DNA from: Deinococcus sp. | GTDB lineage: Bacteria > Deinococcota > Deinococci > Deinococcales > Deinococcaceae | Length of the DNA stretch: 18,863 nt | Assembly (NCBI GenBank): GCA_018260375.1 | Contig: JAGLBF010000008.1 | Span: forward strand, 13,830-32,692 | Direction: 5' to 3' | Shown here: piece after piece, positions 12,996 through 18,863 of the stretch | Position numbering within the stretch: the stretch's first letter is position 1 | Layout: every line of letters begins with the position of its first letter | Position numbers and translations under genes: made by a program | The notes under the pieces: model-generated | What the model saw: only the letters and a program-made list of their open reading frames with translations | Told to the model about the DNA's origin: nothing | The model's database searches: none

Positions 12996-14237
12996 TTAGT
13001 TGCCTCCTTGCGCGGCGGGTATAGCCTTGACGTTATCAGGCGCGGCGGCGCTCACTTTGGCCCAGTAATCGCCCTCGGCAGGCAGCTGGAGCGAGCGCAG
13101 ATAAGCCTCTACGTTGCTGATGTCCTGATCGCTCAGTGCGGGGTAGCCCTTGGTGGTGCCGTCATAGTGCGGCATGACACTGCCGGGTTTGATGGCGGCG
13201 CTGTCTTTGATCCACTGGTGCAAGTTGTCATCGACGTTTTTGCCTTCCCACATGCCAGCGCCCAGCGTGCGGCGGGTGCCGAAGAAGCTTAGGTCAGGGC
13301 CAGCCTGCCCGTTGGCGGGGGTGCCCTGTACGCGGTGGCAAGCGGCACAAGCGCCTGAACCGTCTTTACCCTGAGTAAAGATGGCGTAGCCCGCTTCTTC
13401 GGGGCTACCAGCAGCGGGGGTGGGGGCTTTGTAGGCTTTCATACTCGCCATCACTGCGTCATAGTCGGTTTTGGGCAGGGCGATCACCTTAAAGCGCATG
13501 TTGGCGTGCGAAGCGCCGCACAGCACGTTGCAGTTGCCCTGGTAGACACCGGCACGGTCGGTGGCAATCTGCCAGGTCTTTTTGACGCTGGGAATCGCGT
13601 CGCGCTGCCCGCCCAGGTTAGGCGCCCAGAACGCGTGAATCACGTCGCGGGAGGTGGCAGTGACGGCAATTCGCTGGGGGCCTGCCTGAGGATCTGTGCT
13701 TGAGACTGGCATCAGCATTTCATTGCCGTTGGTGACCAGGCCCGTGCCAGCCGCCGCGTCTACTTTTTCTTGAGGGTATTCAAAGTTCCAGTAAAACTGC
13801 GCGGCGACAGCGTTCACCGGGTAGTCGGTGGCCTGGGTAGGGTTGAGCCTTGCCATAGCACGCACAGTAAGTAGCGACAGCAGCACTACGATAATGACTG
13901 GTACGCCTACCAGCACCATCTCCAGGGTGTTGTTGCCGTGAAACTGCTGTGGCTCGGCGGTGTTGCGGTCTTCGCGGAACTTGTAGACCGTATAAAAGAG
14001 TGCCGCCGACACACCGACAAAGATGATGACAGCAAAGGCCAGCGCCCAGATAATCATGGACGACATTTCACGGTTATAGGCCGAAGCGCGGTCAGCGATG
14101 CTCAATGACTGCACCACTTGCTGGGCCTGAGCGCTGGTTGCCAGCGGGAGCAACACCCCCATAAGGCTGAGGGTGTGCCATGAGCCACTACGCCGCAGGT
14201 CTGGGCGATGTTTTGGGCGATGTGTTGACGTGTTCAA
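12996..14237 (-). CDS. ctaC: Cytochrome c oxidase subunit II with C-terminal cytochrome c domain
   Basis: This is the CuA-bearing subunit of the caa3 oxidase. In the 415-residue numbering from the in-frame GTG (14243), a signal peptide ends near SAQA (37-40), two membrane helices follow (about 62-88 and 106-128), then the CuA domain (about 140-260), then a cytochrome c domain with CAACH (299-303) and likely axial Met357. The CuA ligands are His203, Cys238, Cys242, His246 and Met249. The usual C-x-E-x-C reads CNVLC: Val240 replaces the Glu whose backbone carbonyl binds copper and whose side chain binds the nearby Mg. I prefer the TTG at 14237 (413 aa) over GTG at 14243, because AAGGAG (14248-14243) overlaps the GTG but lies 5 nt from the TTG. 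Confidence 0.95.
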   Translation of the reverse strand: MNTSTHRPKHRPDLRRSGSWHTLSLMGVLLPLATSAQAQQVVQSLSIADRASAYNREMSSMIIWALAFAVIIFVGVSAALFYTVYKFREDRNTAEPQQFHGNNTLEMVLVGVPVIIVVLLSLLTVRAMARLNPTQATDYPVNAVAAQFYWNFEYPQEKVDAAAGTGLVTNGNEMLMPVSSTDPQAGPQRIAVTATSRDVIHAFWAPNLGGQRDAIPSVKKTWQIATDRAGVYQGNCNVLCGASHANMRFKVIALPKTDYDAVMASMKAYKAPTPAAGSPEEAGYAIFTQGKDGSGACAACHRVQGTPANGQAGPDLSFFGTRRTLGAGMWEGKNVDDNLHQWIKDSAAIKPGSVMPHYDGTTKGYPALSDQDISNVEAYLRSLQLPAEGDYWAKVSAAAPDNVKAIPAAQGGN

Positions 14238-14257
14238 TTTCACTCCTTATCTACTCA

Positions 14258-14287
14258 ATCTTAAACTCTTAATCTCAACCGCAACAA
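14258..14287 (-). promoter_or_regulatory. Possible internal promoter for ctaC-ctaDE
   Basis: TTGTTG (14287-14282), an 18-nt spacer and TAAGAT (14263-14258) on the minus strand lie in the 169-nt gap between ctaB and ctaC. A short leader with AAGGAG would follow. The match is modest. Confidence 0.35.
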
Positions 14288-14406
14288 CCGTTCACGGCCC
14301 CAAAGAGCACGAGATACAACAGGCCCTTCTAGTTTAGGACGTTTGGTGGGGTATTTATACAGGGCAAAGGCCCTACGGCGCCGCGCGTCGAGCGTTCATA
14401 TAGCCT

Positions 14407-15336
14407 TCACACAAAAATCACCCTATCTATTGCCCCGACCACAAACAAGATCGCCAGGTACAGCATAGAAAAAAGGTACAGCGGCAAGGTGTTTTTACGC
14501 TCCACTTCAAAGCCGCGCACCACGTGGATACGCAGTTTCCAGGCCAGGTACAGTTGGTAGCCGCCCAAAATAAGCGCCGACACCAGGTACAGCGGGCCCA
14601 CCTCGCGGAATAAAAAGGGCATCACCGACAGCACCAGGGTATAAATGGCATACAAAAAGGTCTGCTCTACGGTCAGGCGGTCGCCGTGAACCACAGGCAG
14701 CATGGGAATACCCACCTCGCGGTACTGGTCTTTGATCATCAGCGCCAGCGCCCAGAAGTGAACTGGTGTCCAGAAGAAAATGATGGCGAACAAAAACCAG
14801 GCAAACAAATTGAGATCGCCTGTCACAGCGGCCCAGCCTACCAGCGGCGGAAACGCGCCCGCCGCGCCGCCCAGCACGATATTGTGCCAAGTGGTGCGCT
14901 TCAGCCACAGGGTGTAAACCACCACATAGGTAAAAAACCCCGCCAAGCTCATCAGCGCCGCGACCGGACTAGCCCATACCCACAAGCCGACAAAGGACAG
15001 CACTTGTAGGGCCGTGCCAAAAATGCCAGCGTTGCGGCTGCTGATCACTCCGCTGGTAGTAGGGCGCTGGGCAGTACGCTTCATCAGGTGGTCAATGTCA
15101 CGGTCAATAATCATGTTGAATACGCCCGCTGAGCCAGCCGACATATAGCCGGCTACGCCAACCAGCAAGAAAAGCCACAAGTTAGGTAGGCCGCGCTCGG
15201 CCATGATCATCGCCATAAGGGTGGTGAGCAGCAGCAGGCTGATGACTTTGGGCTTGGTAAGCGACAGATAATCGCGCCAAGTAGCCCGCGCTAGCATGGT
15301 TGAATCGGGGGCGGGATTGGGTGTGGTGGTGGTCAT
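14407..15336 (-). CDS. ctaB: Protoheme IX farnesyltransferase (heme O synthase)
   Basis: This 309-aa UbiA-family integral membrane enzyme adds farnesyl to the vinyl group of heme B, giving heme O. The prenyl-diphosphate motif N74-MII-D78-RDI-D82 is clear, followed by HLMKRTAQRPTTSG (83-96), a heme O synthase signature. The second polar loop reads IKDQYREVGIPMLPVVHGD (201-219). About eight or nine membrane helices are visible. The start is the ATG at 15336: it overlaps the ctaA stop as ATGA and has AGGAGG 7 nt upstream (15349-15344). A longer frame reaches 15423 but would lie inside ctaA. It acts together with CtaA to make heme A for the oxidase encoded downstream. Confidence 0.96.
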   Translation of the reverse strand: MTTTTPNPAPDSTMLARATWRDYLSLTKPKVISLLLLTTLMAMIMAERGLPNLWLFLLVGVAGYMSAGSAGVFNMIIDRDIDHLMKRTAQRPTTSGVISSRNAGIFGTALQVLSFVGLWVWASPVAALMSLAGFFTYVVVYTLWLKRTTWHNIVLGGAAGAFPPLVGWAAVTGDLNLFAWFLFAIIFFWTPVHFWALALMIKDQYREVGIPMLPVVHGDRLTVEQTFLYAIYTLVLSVMPFLFREVGPLYLVSALILGGYQLYLAWKLRIHVVRGFEVERKNTLPLYLFSMLYLAILFVVGAIDRVIFV

Positions 15337-16385
15337 GCCGGCGCCTCCTGGGTAGCTTCGTGGACGGGTAAAGATGAGTGCTCGGTGAGCGGCAGGTACA
15401 TCAGCAGCACCACCAAAAGCCACATGACGCTGGCCAGTGCCAGGTGCACCAGCTGGAGCCAGCCTGGGGCCTTGAGCGCCACATTGAGCAGCCCAGCGCC
15501 TATCTGCAGAGCGATGACGGCGTACAGCCAGTAACCTGCACGCAAAAAAGTGGGGCTTACGGGCGCTATGCTGTGTTTGACTTTATCTACAAACCACAGC
15601 AGCAAGGCGCACACCACGACTGCTAGCAGCGGATGCACCACCCGGAGCTGCTGAATTAGCCCCGTGACCCCATTATGGCCAAAGTCGCGCCGCAGGGTGT
15701 CAAGCGGAGTGCCAGGGGCGGGCATAAAGAGCTTGTCGCCCAGTGCCGTCACCGCGCCTGCCATACCCAACAGCAGCATGGCCCCAGTGATCAGCGGCAC
15801 GGCCCAGCGCAGCCAGGCATGGTCACTTTTTGCTACAGGCCAGCGCAGTTTGGGCGCGCCACCTGCCCACAGCGCCGTGAGCAACATCGCTGCTAGCAGC
15901 AAAAAGGTATTGGCAAGGTGTACGCCCTGTACTAAGCCGCGTGCCGGATCAGTGCTGTTGGCCGTGAGGCCCAGAAGCACTTGCATTCCGCCCACCAGTC
16001 CCTCTAGCACGATAAGGCCTAATGTTAAGGCCGCGCCTAGGCGCACAGGGTGGCCTTTGGGGGTGGCCCAGAAACTCGCTCCTACCAGGCCGATGGCGAA
16101 CAGCCCCGACAGCCCACTGGTAGCACGGTGTGAAAACTCGATAACGCGCTGTACCGTAAAAGAAGGCGGCACCACATGCCCGTCACACAGGGGCCAGTGA
16201 TCGCCGCAGCCCGCGCCTGAGCCGCTGATGCGGACATAGGCTCCCCACAAAATAACCAGCACGTTGTAGGCGAGCGTGAACCAAGCCAGACGCGCCAGCC
16301 AGCGCACCGCTATTTGGTGTTCCTGTTGGCCCTCACCCCTTTGCTTGGGTGCGCCCTGGCCCTGTTGTGCGCTCAGTAAGCTCAT
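15333..16385 (-). CDS. ctaA: Heme A synthase
   Basis: This 350-aa COX15/CtaA-family membrane protein oxidises the heme O methyl group to a formyl, giving heme A. It has eight membrane helices and the four expected His residues: His86 in EFSHRATSG, His156 in HLANTF, His251 in VVHPLL and His314 in LVHLAL, with the conserved Glu83. Cys60 and Cys67 (CGDHWPLC) form the external Cys pair seen in Bacillus-type enzymes. The ATG at 16385 is chosen: AAAGGGG lies 8 nt upstream, and the residues before it (in frame from a TTG at 16427) are not family-like. It is the first gene of the cta cluster, and its stop overlaps the ctaB start. Confidence 0.95.
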   Translation of the reverse strand: MSLLSAQQGQGAPKQRGEGQQEHQIAVRWLARLAWFTLAYNVLVILWGAYVRISGSGAGCGDHWPLCDGHVVPPSFTVQRVIEFSHRATSGLSGLFAIGLVGASFWATPKGHPVRLGAALTLGLIVLEGLVGGMQVLLGLTANSTDPARGLVQGVHLANTFLLLAAMLLTALWAGGAPKLRWPVAKSDHAWLRWAVPLITGAMLLLGMAGAVTALGDKLFMPAPGTPLDTLRRDFGHNGVTGLIQQLRVVHPLLAVVVCALLLWFVDKVKHSIAPVSPTFLRAGYWLYAVIALQIGAGLLNVALKAPGWLQLVHLALASVMWLLVVLLMYLPLTEHSSLPVHEATQEAPA

Positions 16386-16479
16386 GTCTGTTACCCCTTT
16401 GTTGCTGAACAACCTGCTTATTATCAACTCGTCCTAAGCAAGCGATCACCGTAGTTTAAGAGCAAGGTGGGCGCGGCGT

Positions 16480-16508
16480 AGGGTACAATTGTCCTCAATA
16501 TATCACAA
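16480..16508 (-). promoter_or_regulatory. Probable promoter of the cta operon
   Basis: On the minus strand TTGTGA (16508-16503), a 17-nt spacer and TACCCT (16485-16480) give a plausible promoter. The leader before the ctaA ATG would be about 85-90 nt and contains the ribosome site. Confidence 0.45.
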
Positions 16509-16667
16509 AAAAGCCGCGCTAGGACGCTAAAAATGTGAAAATATAGCTATCTAGAACACTGCCTGCCCAATGATCACTGTACCCCCTGACCGTATCCTGT
16601 AGTCGTAAGTCACTGTTTGGCCTTAGTTTTACTATTCTAGCTTTACTGTTTTTCTCAGCTTGCCCTC

Positions 16668-16744
16668 TACGCCCGCTGCCCTTCTTTCACCCTTTCACCG
16701 CGTTTTGAATAAGGTTCAAAAAGCTTCAAGAGAATCCGTATCAG
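16668..16744 (+). repeat. Repeat family R, copy 4
   Basis: It starts CTACGCCCGCTGCCCTTC, continues ACCGCGTTTTGAATAAGGTT and ends GAATCCGTATCAG. It contains a short internal duplication of TTTCACC. It lies about 95 nt upstream of the DUF420 start. Confidence 0.65.
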
Positions 16745-16825
16745 TTGTGCTGCGTTTGCCCTCAGCCCTTAGCACACGGATCTATGTGGGCCTATTGCCT
16801 CTGGCAGGCAGCCCACTTTATTGTC

Positions 16826-16831
16826 TACACT
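16826..16831 (+). promoter_or_regulatory. -10 box of the DUF420 gene
   Basis: TACACT ends 6 nt before the ATG at 16838 and no ribosome site is present, consistent with a leaderless start. CTGGCA at 16801-16806 is a poor -35 at 19 nt. Confidence 0.45.
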
Positions 16832-16837
16832 GGGGCA

Positions 16838-17323
16838 ATGCTGGCTTCTACGATTAACCAATGGTCGGTTATCACCATTGTCCTCAGTGGTATCGCCCTG
16901 ATCATCGGGGTCTATTTTATCGGGCGGGGCAACCGCACGCAGCACATGCGCTTTATGTTGCTGGCAAGCGCTTTGGCGACGCTTTTTTTGGTGCTATACC
17001 TCACCCGCTTGGGCCTAGGCTACGAGAAAAAATACGCTGGCCCTGCCGAGTGGAAACCGGCGTACTACGCCCTGCTGGTCAGCCACATTATCCTGGCAGC
17101 CGCTAACTTGCCGCTGGCTCTCGGTGCACTGTTTTGGGCTAGAAAAGGCCTGCAAGCCGCAGGCAGCCTAGACCGCGTAGACCAGGTACCCGCCGCCCGC
17201 GCCGCCTTTGACACCCACAAACGCTGGACACGCTGGACGGTGCCCGTATGGCTGTATGTGGCGATTACCGGATGGGTTATTTATGTGGTGCTGGAACAAT
17301 ATGGACAGGTGATGACGCGGTGA
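16838..17323 (+). CDS. DUF420 / CtaM-like oxidase assembly membrane protein
   Basis: This 161-aa protein has four membrane helices (about 9-27, 35-55, 70-95 and 130-152) and matches the DUF420 family, which includes B. subtilis YozB and S. aureus CtaM. Those proteins are needed for heme-copper oxidase activity. Motifs seen are TRLGLGYEKKYAG after helix 2, LLVSHIILAAANLPLAL in helix 3, and HKRWTRWTVPVWLYVAITGWVIYVVL at the end; the His residues of helix 3 and of this last motif are the usual conserved ones. The location, divergent from ctaA, supports a role in building the caa3 oxidase. The ATG at 16838 is preferred over the frame extension to 16745, because the extension lies past the -10 box and lacks family features. 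Confidence 0.85.
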   Translation: MLASTINQWSVITIVLSGIALIIGVYFIGRGNRTQHMRFMLLASALATLFLVLYLTRLGLGYEKKYAGPAEWKPAYYALLVSHIILAAANLPLALGALFWARKGLQAAGSLDRVDQVPAARAAFDTHKRWTRWTVPVWLYVAITGWVIYVVLEQYGQVMTR

Positions 17324-17348
17324 TTGCCAGGTAAGGCGTACTGATTCT

Positions 17349-17408
17349 TACGCCCGCTGCCCTTCTTCCACCACGTTTTTAGCAAGGTTCAGGTTGGAAT
17401 CCGTAGAA
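17349..17408 (+). repeat. Repeat family R, copy 5
   Basis: TACGCCCGCTGCCCTTCTTC starts it, followed by CACGTTTTTAGCAAGGTTC and the ending GGTTGGAATCCGTAGAAG. It is the cleanest copy and lies upstream of panB. Confidence 0.65.
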
Positions 17409-17515
17409 GTCTTGGAGTACGAATAGCCAAGAAGGCCGGCAAACCCATGTCACGGCCTCTCTATCCGTTTGGCTACACCTTTTCCCCGCCCTCCCCAGAT
17501 GCTAGGCTACTCGGC

Positions 17516-18334
17516 GTGAAACTCACCCTGCCACAGTTACAGAGTAACCCGCAGCCTCTGGTCATGGTCACGGCTTATGATTATCCCGCCGGGCGTCAGG
17601 CACAGGCGGCGGGGGTAGATGTGGTGCTGGTGGGCGATTCGCTGGGCAATGTGGTGCTGGGCTACGACTCTACCGCGCCCGTGACACTGGGCGACATGCT
17701 GCACCATGCCCGCGCGGTGCGGCGAGGGGCGCCGGCAACCTTTATGGTGGTTGATATGCCCTTTGGCAGCTACCACATGGGTCTGGAAATGGCTCAAAAA
17801 AGCGCCGTGGCCCTGGTACAAGAGGGGGGGGCTGACGCCGTGAAACTAGAAGGAGCTAGCCCCGAAATCTTGGAAGTGATGCGGGTACTCTCGCGCAACG
17901 GTATACCTGTGGTGGCCCACCTGGGCCTGACGCCCCAGACCGAAATCGCGCTGGGCGGCCTCAAGGTGCAGGGCCGCGATGAGGCAAGCGCCAAGCTGAT
18001 ACTGGATCAGGCCCAAGCTGTACAAGACGCAGGGGCCTTTATGGTGGTGCTTGAGGTTATCCCTGCACGGCTGGCACGCCTCATCACCGACCGGCTGCAC
18101 ATTCCGACCATCGGCATCGGCGCAGGGCCGCACTGTAAGGGTCAGGTGCTGGTGTACCACGACCTGCTGGGCCTCAGCGACACCCCCAAAAAAATTGCCA
18201 AGCGCTACGCCGAACTAGGCCAGCAATCGGTCAGCGCGCTGCAATCCTATACCCAGGAGGTTCGCAGCGGCACATTTCCGTCCAAAGAAAACAGCTTTAT
18301 TATTAAAGATGACGTGTTGGATAAACTGTACTAA
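17516..18334 (+). CDS. panB: 3-methyl-2-oxobutanoate hydroxymethyltransferase
   Basis: This 272-aa protein is PanB, which uses methylene-tetrahydrofolate to convert 3-methyl-2-oxobutanoate to ketopantoate, the first step of pantothenate synthesis. The TIM-barrel motifs are clear: MVTAYDYPAG, VVLVGDSLGNVVLGYDST (with the Mg-binding Asp), MVVDMPFGSYH (second metal Asp), DAVKLEGA, VVAHLGLTPQT, VVLEVIPARLA (catalytic Glu) and PTIGIGAGPHCKGQVLVYHD. The C-terminus FPSKENSFIIKDDVLDKLY is complete. I chose the GTG at 17516, since the sequence from it (VKLTLPQL) lines up with normal PanB N-termini, and TAGGCT sits 7 nt upstream. The frame is open to an ATG at 17447, which would add 23 unfamiliar residues. 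Confidence 0.93.
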   Translation: MKLTLPQLQSNPQPLVMVTAYDYPAGRQAQAAGVDVVLVGDSLGNVVLGYDSTAPVTLGDMLHHARAVRRGAPATFMVVDMPFGSYHMGLEMAQKSAVALVQEGGADAVKLEGASPEILEVMRVLSRNGIPVVAHLGLTPQTEIALGGLKVQGRDEASAKLILDQAQAVQDAGAFMVVLEVIPARLARLITDRLHIPTIGIGAGPHCKGQVLVYHDLLGLSDTPKKIAKRYAELGQQSVSALQSYTQEVRSGTFPSKENSFIIKDDVLDKLY

Positions 18335-18348
18335 TACAAACCTCGCTA

Positions 18349-18389
18349 CATTGAAGGACAGTCAGAAAACTACCGACTGTCCTTCAATG
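18349..18389. terminator. Perfect 15-bp hairpin after panB
   Basis: CATTGAAGGACAGTC (18349-18363) and GACTGTCCTTCAATG (18375-18389) form a perfect 15-bp stem with an 11-nt loop, 15 nt after the panB stop. No T-run follows on either strand, so termination would be unusual; it could instead protect the 3' end of the mRNA. Confidence 0.55.
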
Positions 18390-18420
18390 CTGTAAGACCT
18401 GTACCTTTTATTGCTTTTAT

Positions 18421-18443
18421 CTGATACGGATTCCGTTTAATTC
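18421..18443 (-). repeat. Solo terminal repeat of the MITE-like element
   Basis: CTGATACGGATTCCGTTTAA followed by TTC matches the outer end of the full copies (CTGATACGGATTCCGCTAAA then TTCC), but the sequence diverges straight after. It is a remnant or a partial insertion. Confidence 0.5.
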
Positions 18444-18525
18444 GTTGTACTCTGTTTGCCCTAGTTGCCCGACCTATGGCAAACTAAGAAGATATATTTA
18501 TAACTAATTTTCCGGAATGCTTATG

Positions 18526-18660
18526 ATACGGATTCCGATTGATTTGGCGTACTTCCGAATCAATCCGAGCGGATGCGAGTGGGAACAGCATACGGACTGT
18601 GCGGTATGGAGCCGCAGGCAACGCTTTTCCGACTGTGATGGAATTTAGCGGAATCCGTAT
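18526..18660 (+). mobile_element. MITE-like element, full copy B (135 bp)
   Basis: It has perfect 12-bp terminal inverted repeats ATACGGATTCCG and CGGAATCCGTAT and aligns without gaps to copy A (7981-7847). The internal stem GATTGATTTGG (18537-18547) and CCGAATCAATC (18555-18565) with a 7-nt loop sits exactly where copy A has its stem, with different but still pairing bases. It lies directly beside the IS5-like transposase remnant, and a reading frame runs through both by chance. Confidence 0.75.
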
Positions 18661-18661
18661 C

Positions 18662-18809
18662 AGTCATAGTTGGTTCAATCGTTTTCGGCGGCTTCTCATC
18701 CGGTGGGAGAAAAAAGCCGACCATTACATGGGTTTTGTCCAACTTGCCGCCTGTCTCATCATTTGGCGGAAAATTGCCCCACTAGTCCCACGACTTTCCG
18801 GATAGGCTC
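18662..18809 (+). pseudogene. 3' remnant of an IS5-like transposase with IS end
   Basis: The frame reads HSWFNRFRRLLIRWEKKADH and then YMGFVQLAACLIIWRKI, which resembles the C-terminus of IS5-superfamily DDE transposases (typical pattern: SWLNRFRRL, then RWEK, then a last helix with LACALI). The TAG stop (18803-18805) lies inside CTTTCCGGATAGGCTC, which looks like the right end of such an element (inverse GAGCCTATCC). Everything upstream, including the catalytic residues, is missing: the fragment abuts the MITE-like copy B. A GGATAGG/CCTATCC pair (18800-18806, 18830-18836) spans the IS end and the flank. It cannot encode a working transposase. Confidence 0.7.
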
Positions 18810-18863
18810 TTAGGGTGTGAGCCGCAAACCCTATCCAAGCGACCTAGATGATGAAACCTATAT

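Larger units (their letters stand above)
16386..16837. other. Intergenic region between ctaA and the DUF420 gene
   Basis: This divergent region holds the probable ctaA promoter (16480-16508), repeat R copy 4 (16668-16744) and the -10 box of the DUF420 gene (16826). The AT-rich stretch 16521-16660 shows nothing I recognise. No gene is supported. Confidence 0.6.
18335..18863. other. Gene-free end region with repeats and an IS remnant
   Basis: It holds the panB hairpin, a solo end of the MITE-like element (18421-18443), a full MITE-like copy (18526-18660), and a transposase remnant with IS end (18662-18809). No intact gene is seen. The stretch 18444-18525 is AT-rich and unrecognised. Confidence 0.65.

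Noticed and set aside
12542..13024. Plus-strand 160-aa open frame
   Set aside because: It is antisense to ctaDE, with a His/Lys/Gln-rich composition typical of a shadow of a membrane gene.
14340..14406. Terminator after ctaB (AGGGC-CTTT-GCCCT)
   Set aside because: The stem is only 5-6 bp and no T-run follows; transcription probably continues into ctaC.
15337..15423. Longer ctaB start
   Set aside because: It would lie well inside ctaA and has no ribosome site, whereas the ATG at 15336 has AGGAGG and an ATGA overlap.
15664..16200. Plus-strand 178-aa open frame
   Set aside because: It is antisense to ctaA, rich in Pro/Ser/Arg, with no domain and no start signal.
2112..17408. CRISPR array made of the 60-bp repeats
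   Set aside because: The copies are thousands of bases apart, vary in length and lack regular spacers.
18539..18661. N-terminal part of the 88-aa frame at the right end
   Set aside because: This part is the MITE-like element read by chance; only the later residues resemble a transposase.

Overview
The window looks like chromosomal DNA of a Deinococcus-type bacterium. This is inferred from gene content and order, with no database search. The clues are a caa3-type cytochrome oxidase locus (ctaA, ctaB, ctaC with a fused cytochrome c domain, and a fused subunit I+III gene) beside panB, a DUF4900/PilX-like surface protein, many promoters whose -10 box sits 5-7 nt from the start codon with no Shine-Dalgarno (leaderless style), and many small non-coding repeats between genes.

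Layout. 23-1104 (minus): a two-gene unit of an unknown 164-aa protein and a DUF2227-type small membrane protein, joined by an ATGA overlap. 1281-2066 (plus): an NfsA/FRP-like nitroreductase. 2285-5569 (plus): two tandem paralogous lipoproteins with PDZ and S41 peptidase domains, each with its own promoter and a related terminator. 6056-7728 (plus): a coupled pair of a shortened Cys/Met-metabolism PLP-fold protein and a YkgJ-type cysteine-cluster protein. 8067-10409 (minus): a large PilX-N/DUF4900 protein, more AT-rich than its neighbours. 10568-16385 (minus): ctaA-ctaB-ctaC-ctaDE. 16838-17323 (plus): a DUF420/CtaM-like oxidase assembly protein. 17516-18334 (plus): panB. 18662-18809: the 3' remnant of an IS5-like element.

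How the genes fit together. CtaB turns heme B into heme O and CtaA turns heme O into heme A. CtaC and the CtaDE fusion form the caa3 oxidase (A2-type, YSHPAVY motif). The divergently transcribed DUF420 protein is probably an assembly factor for the same enzyme. PanB starts pantothenate synthesis and is not obviously linked to respiration. The S41 lipoproteins and the DUF4900 protein are envelope proteins.

The most unusual content is between the genes. One repeat is a 135-bp MITE-like element with 12-bp terminal inverted repeats: two full copies in opposite orientations (7847-7981 and 18526-18660), one degenerate longer copy (5682-5855) and several end fragments. Its internal 11-bp hairpin keeps pairing through compensatory changes. 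A second repeat of about 60 bp, beginning CTACGCCCGC and ending near AATCCGTA, occurs five times. Ends of the first element supply the stop codons of at least two genes. I did not recognise a complete new defence or metabolic system. The best candidates for new biology are these repeats, two S41 paralogs lacking the usual catalytic lysine, and a PLP-fold protein lacking the usual catalytic motifs but paired with a metal-cluster protein.
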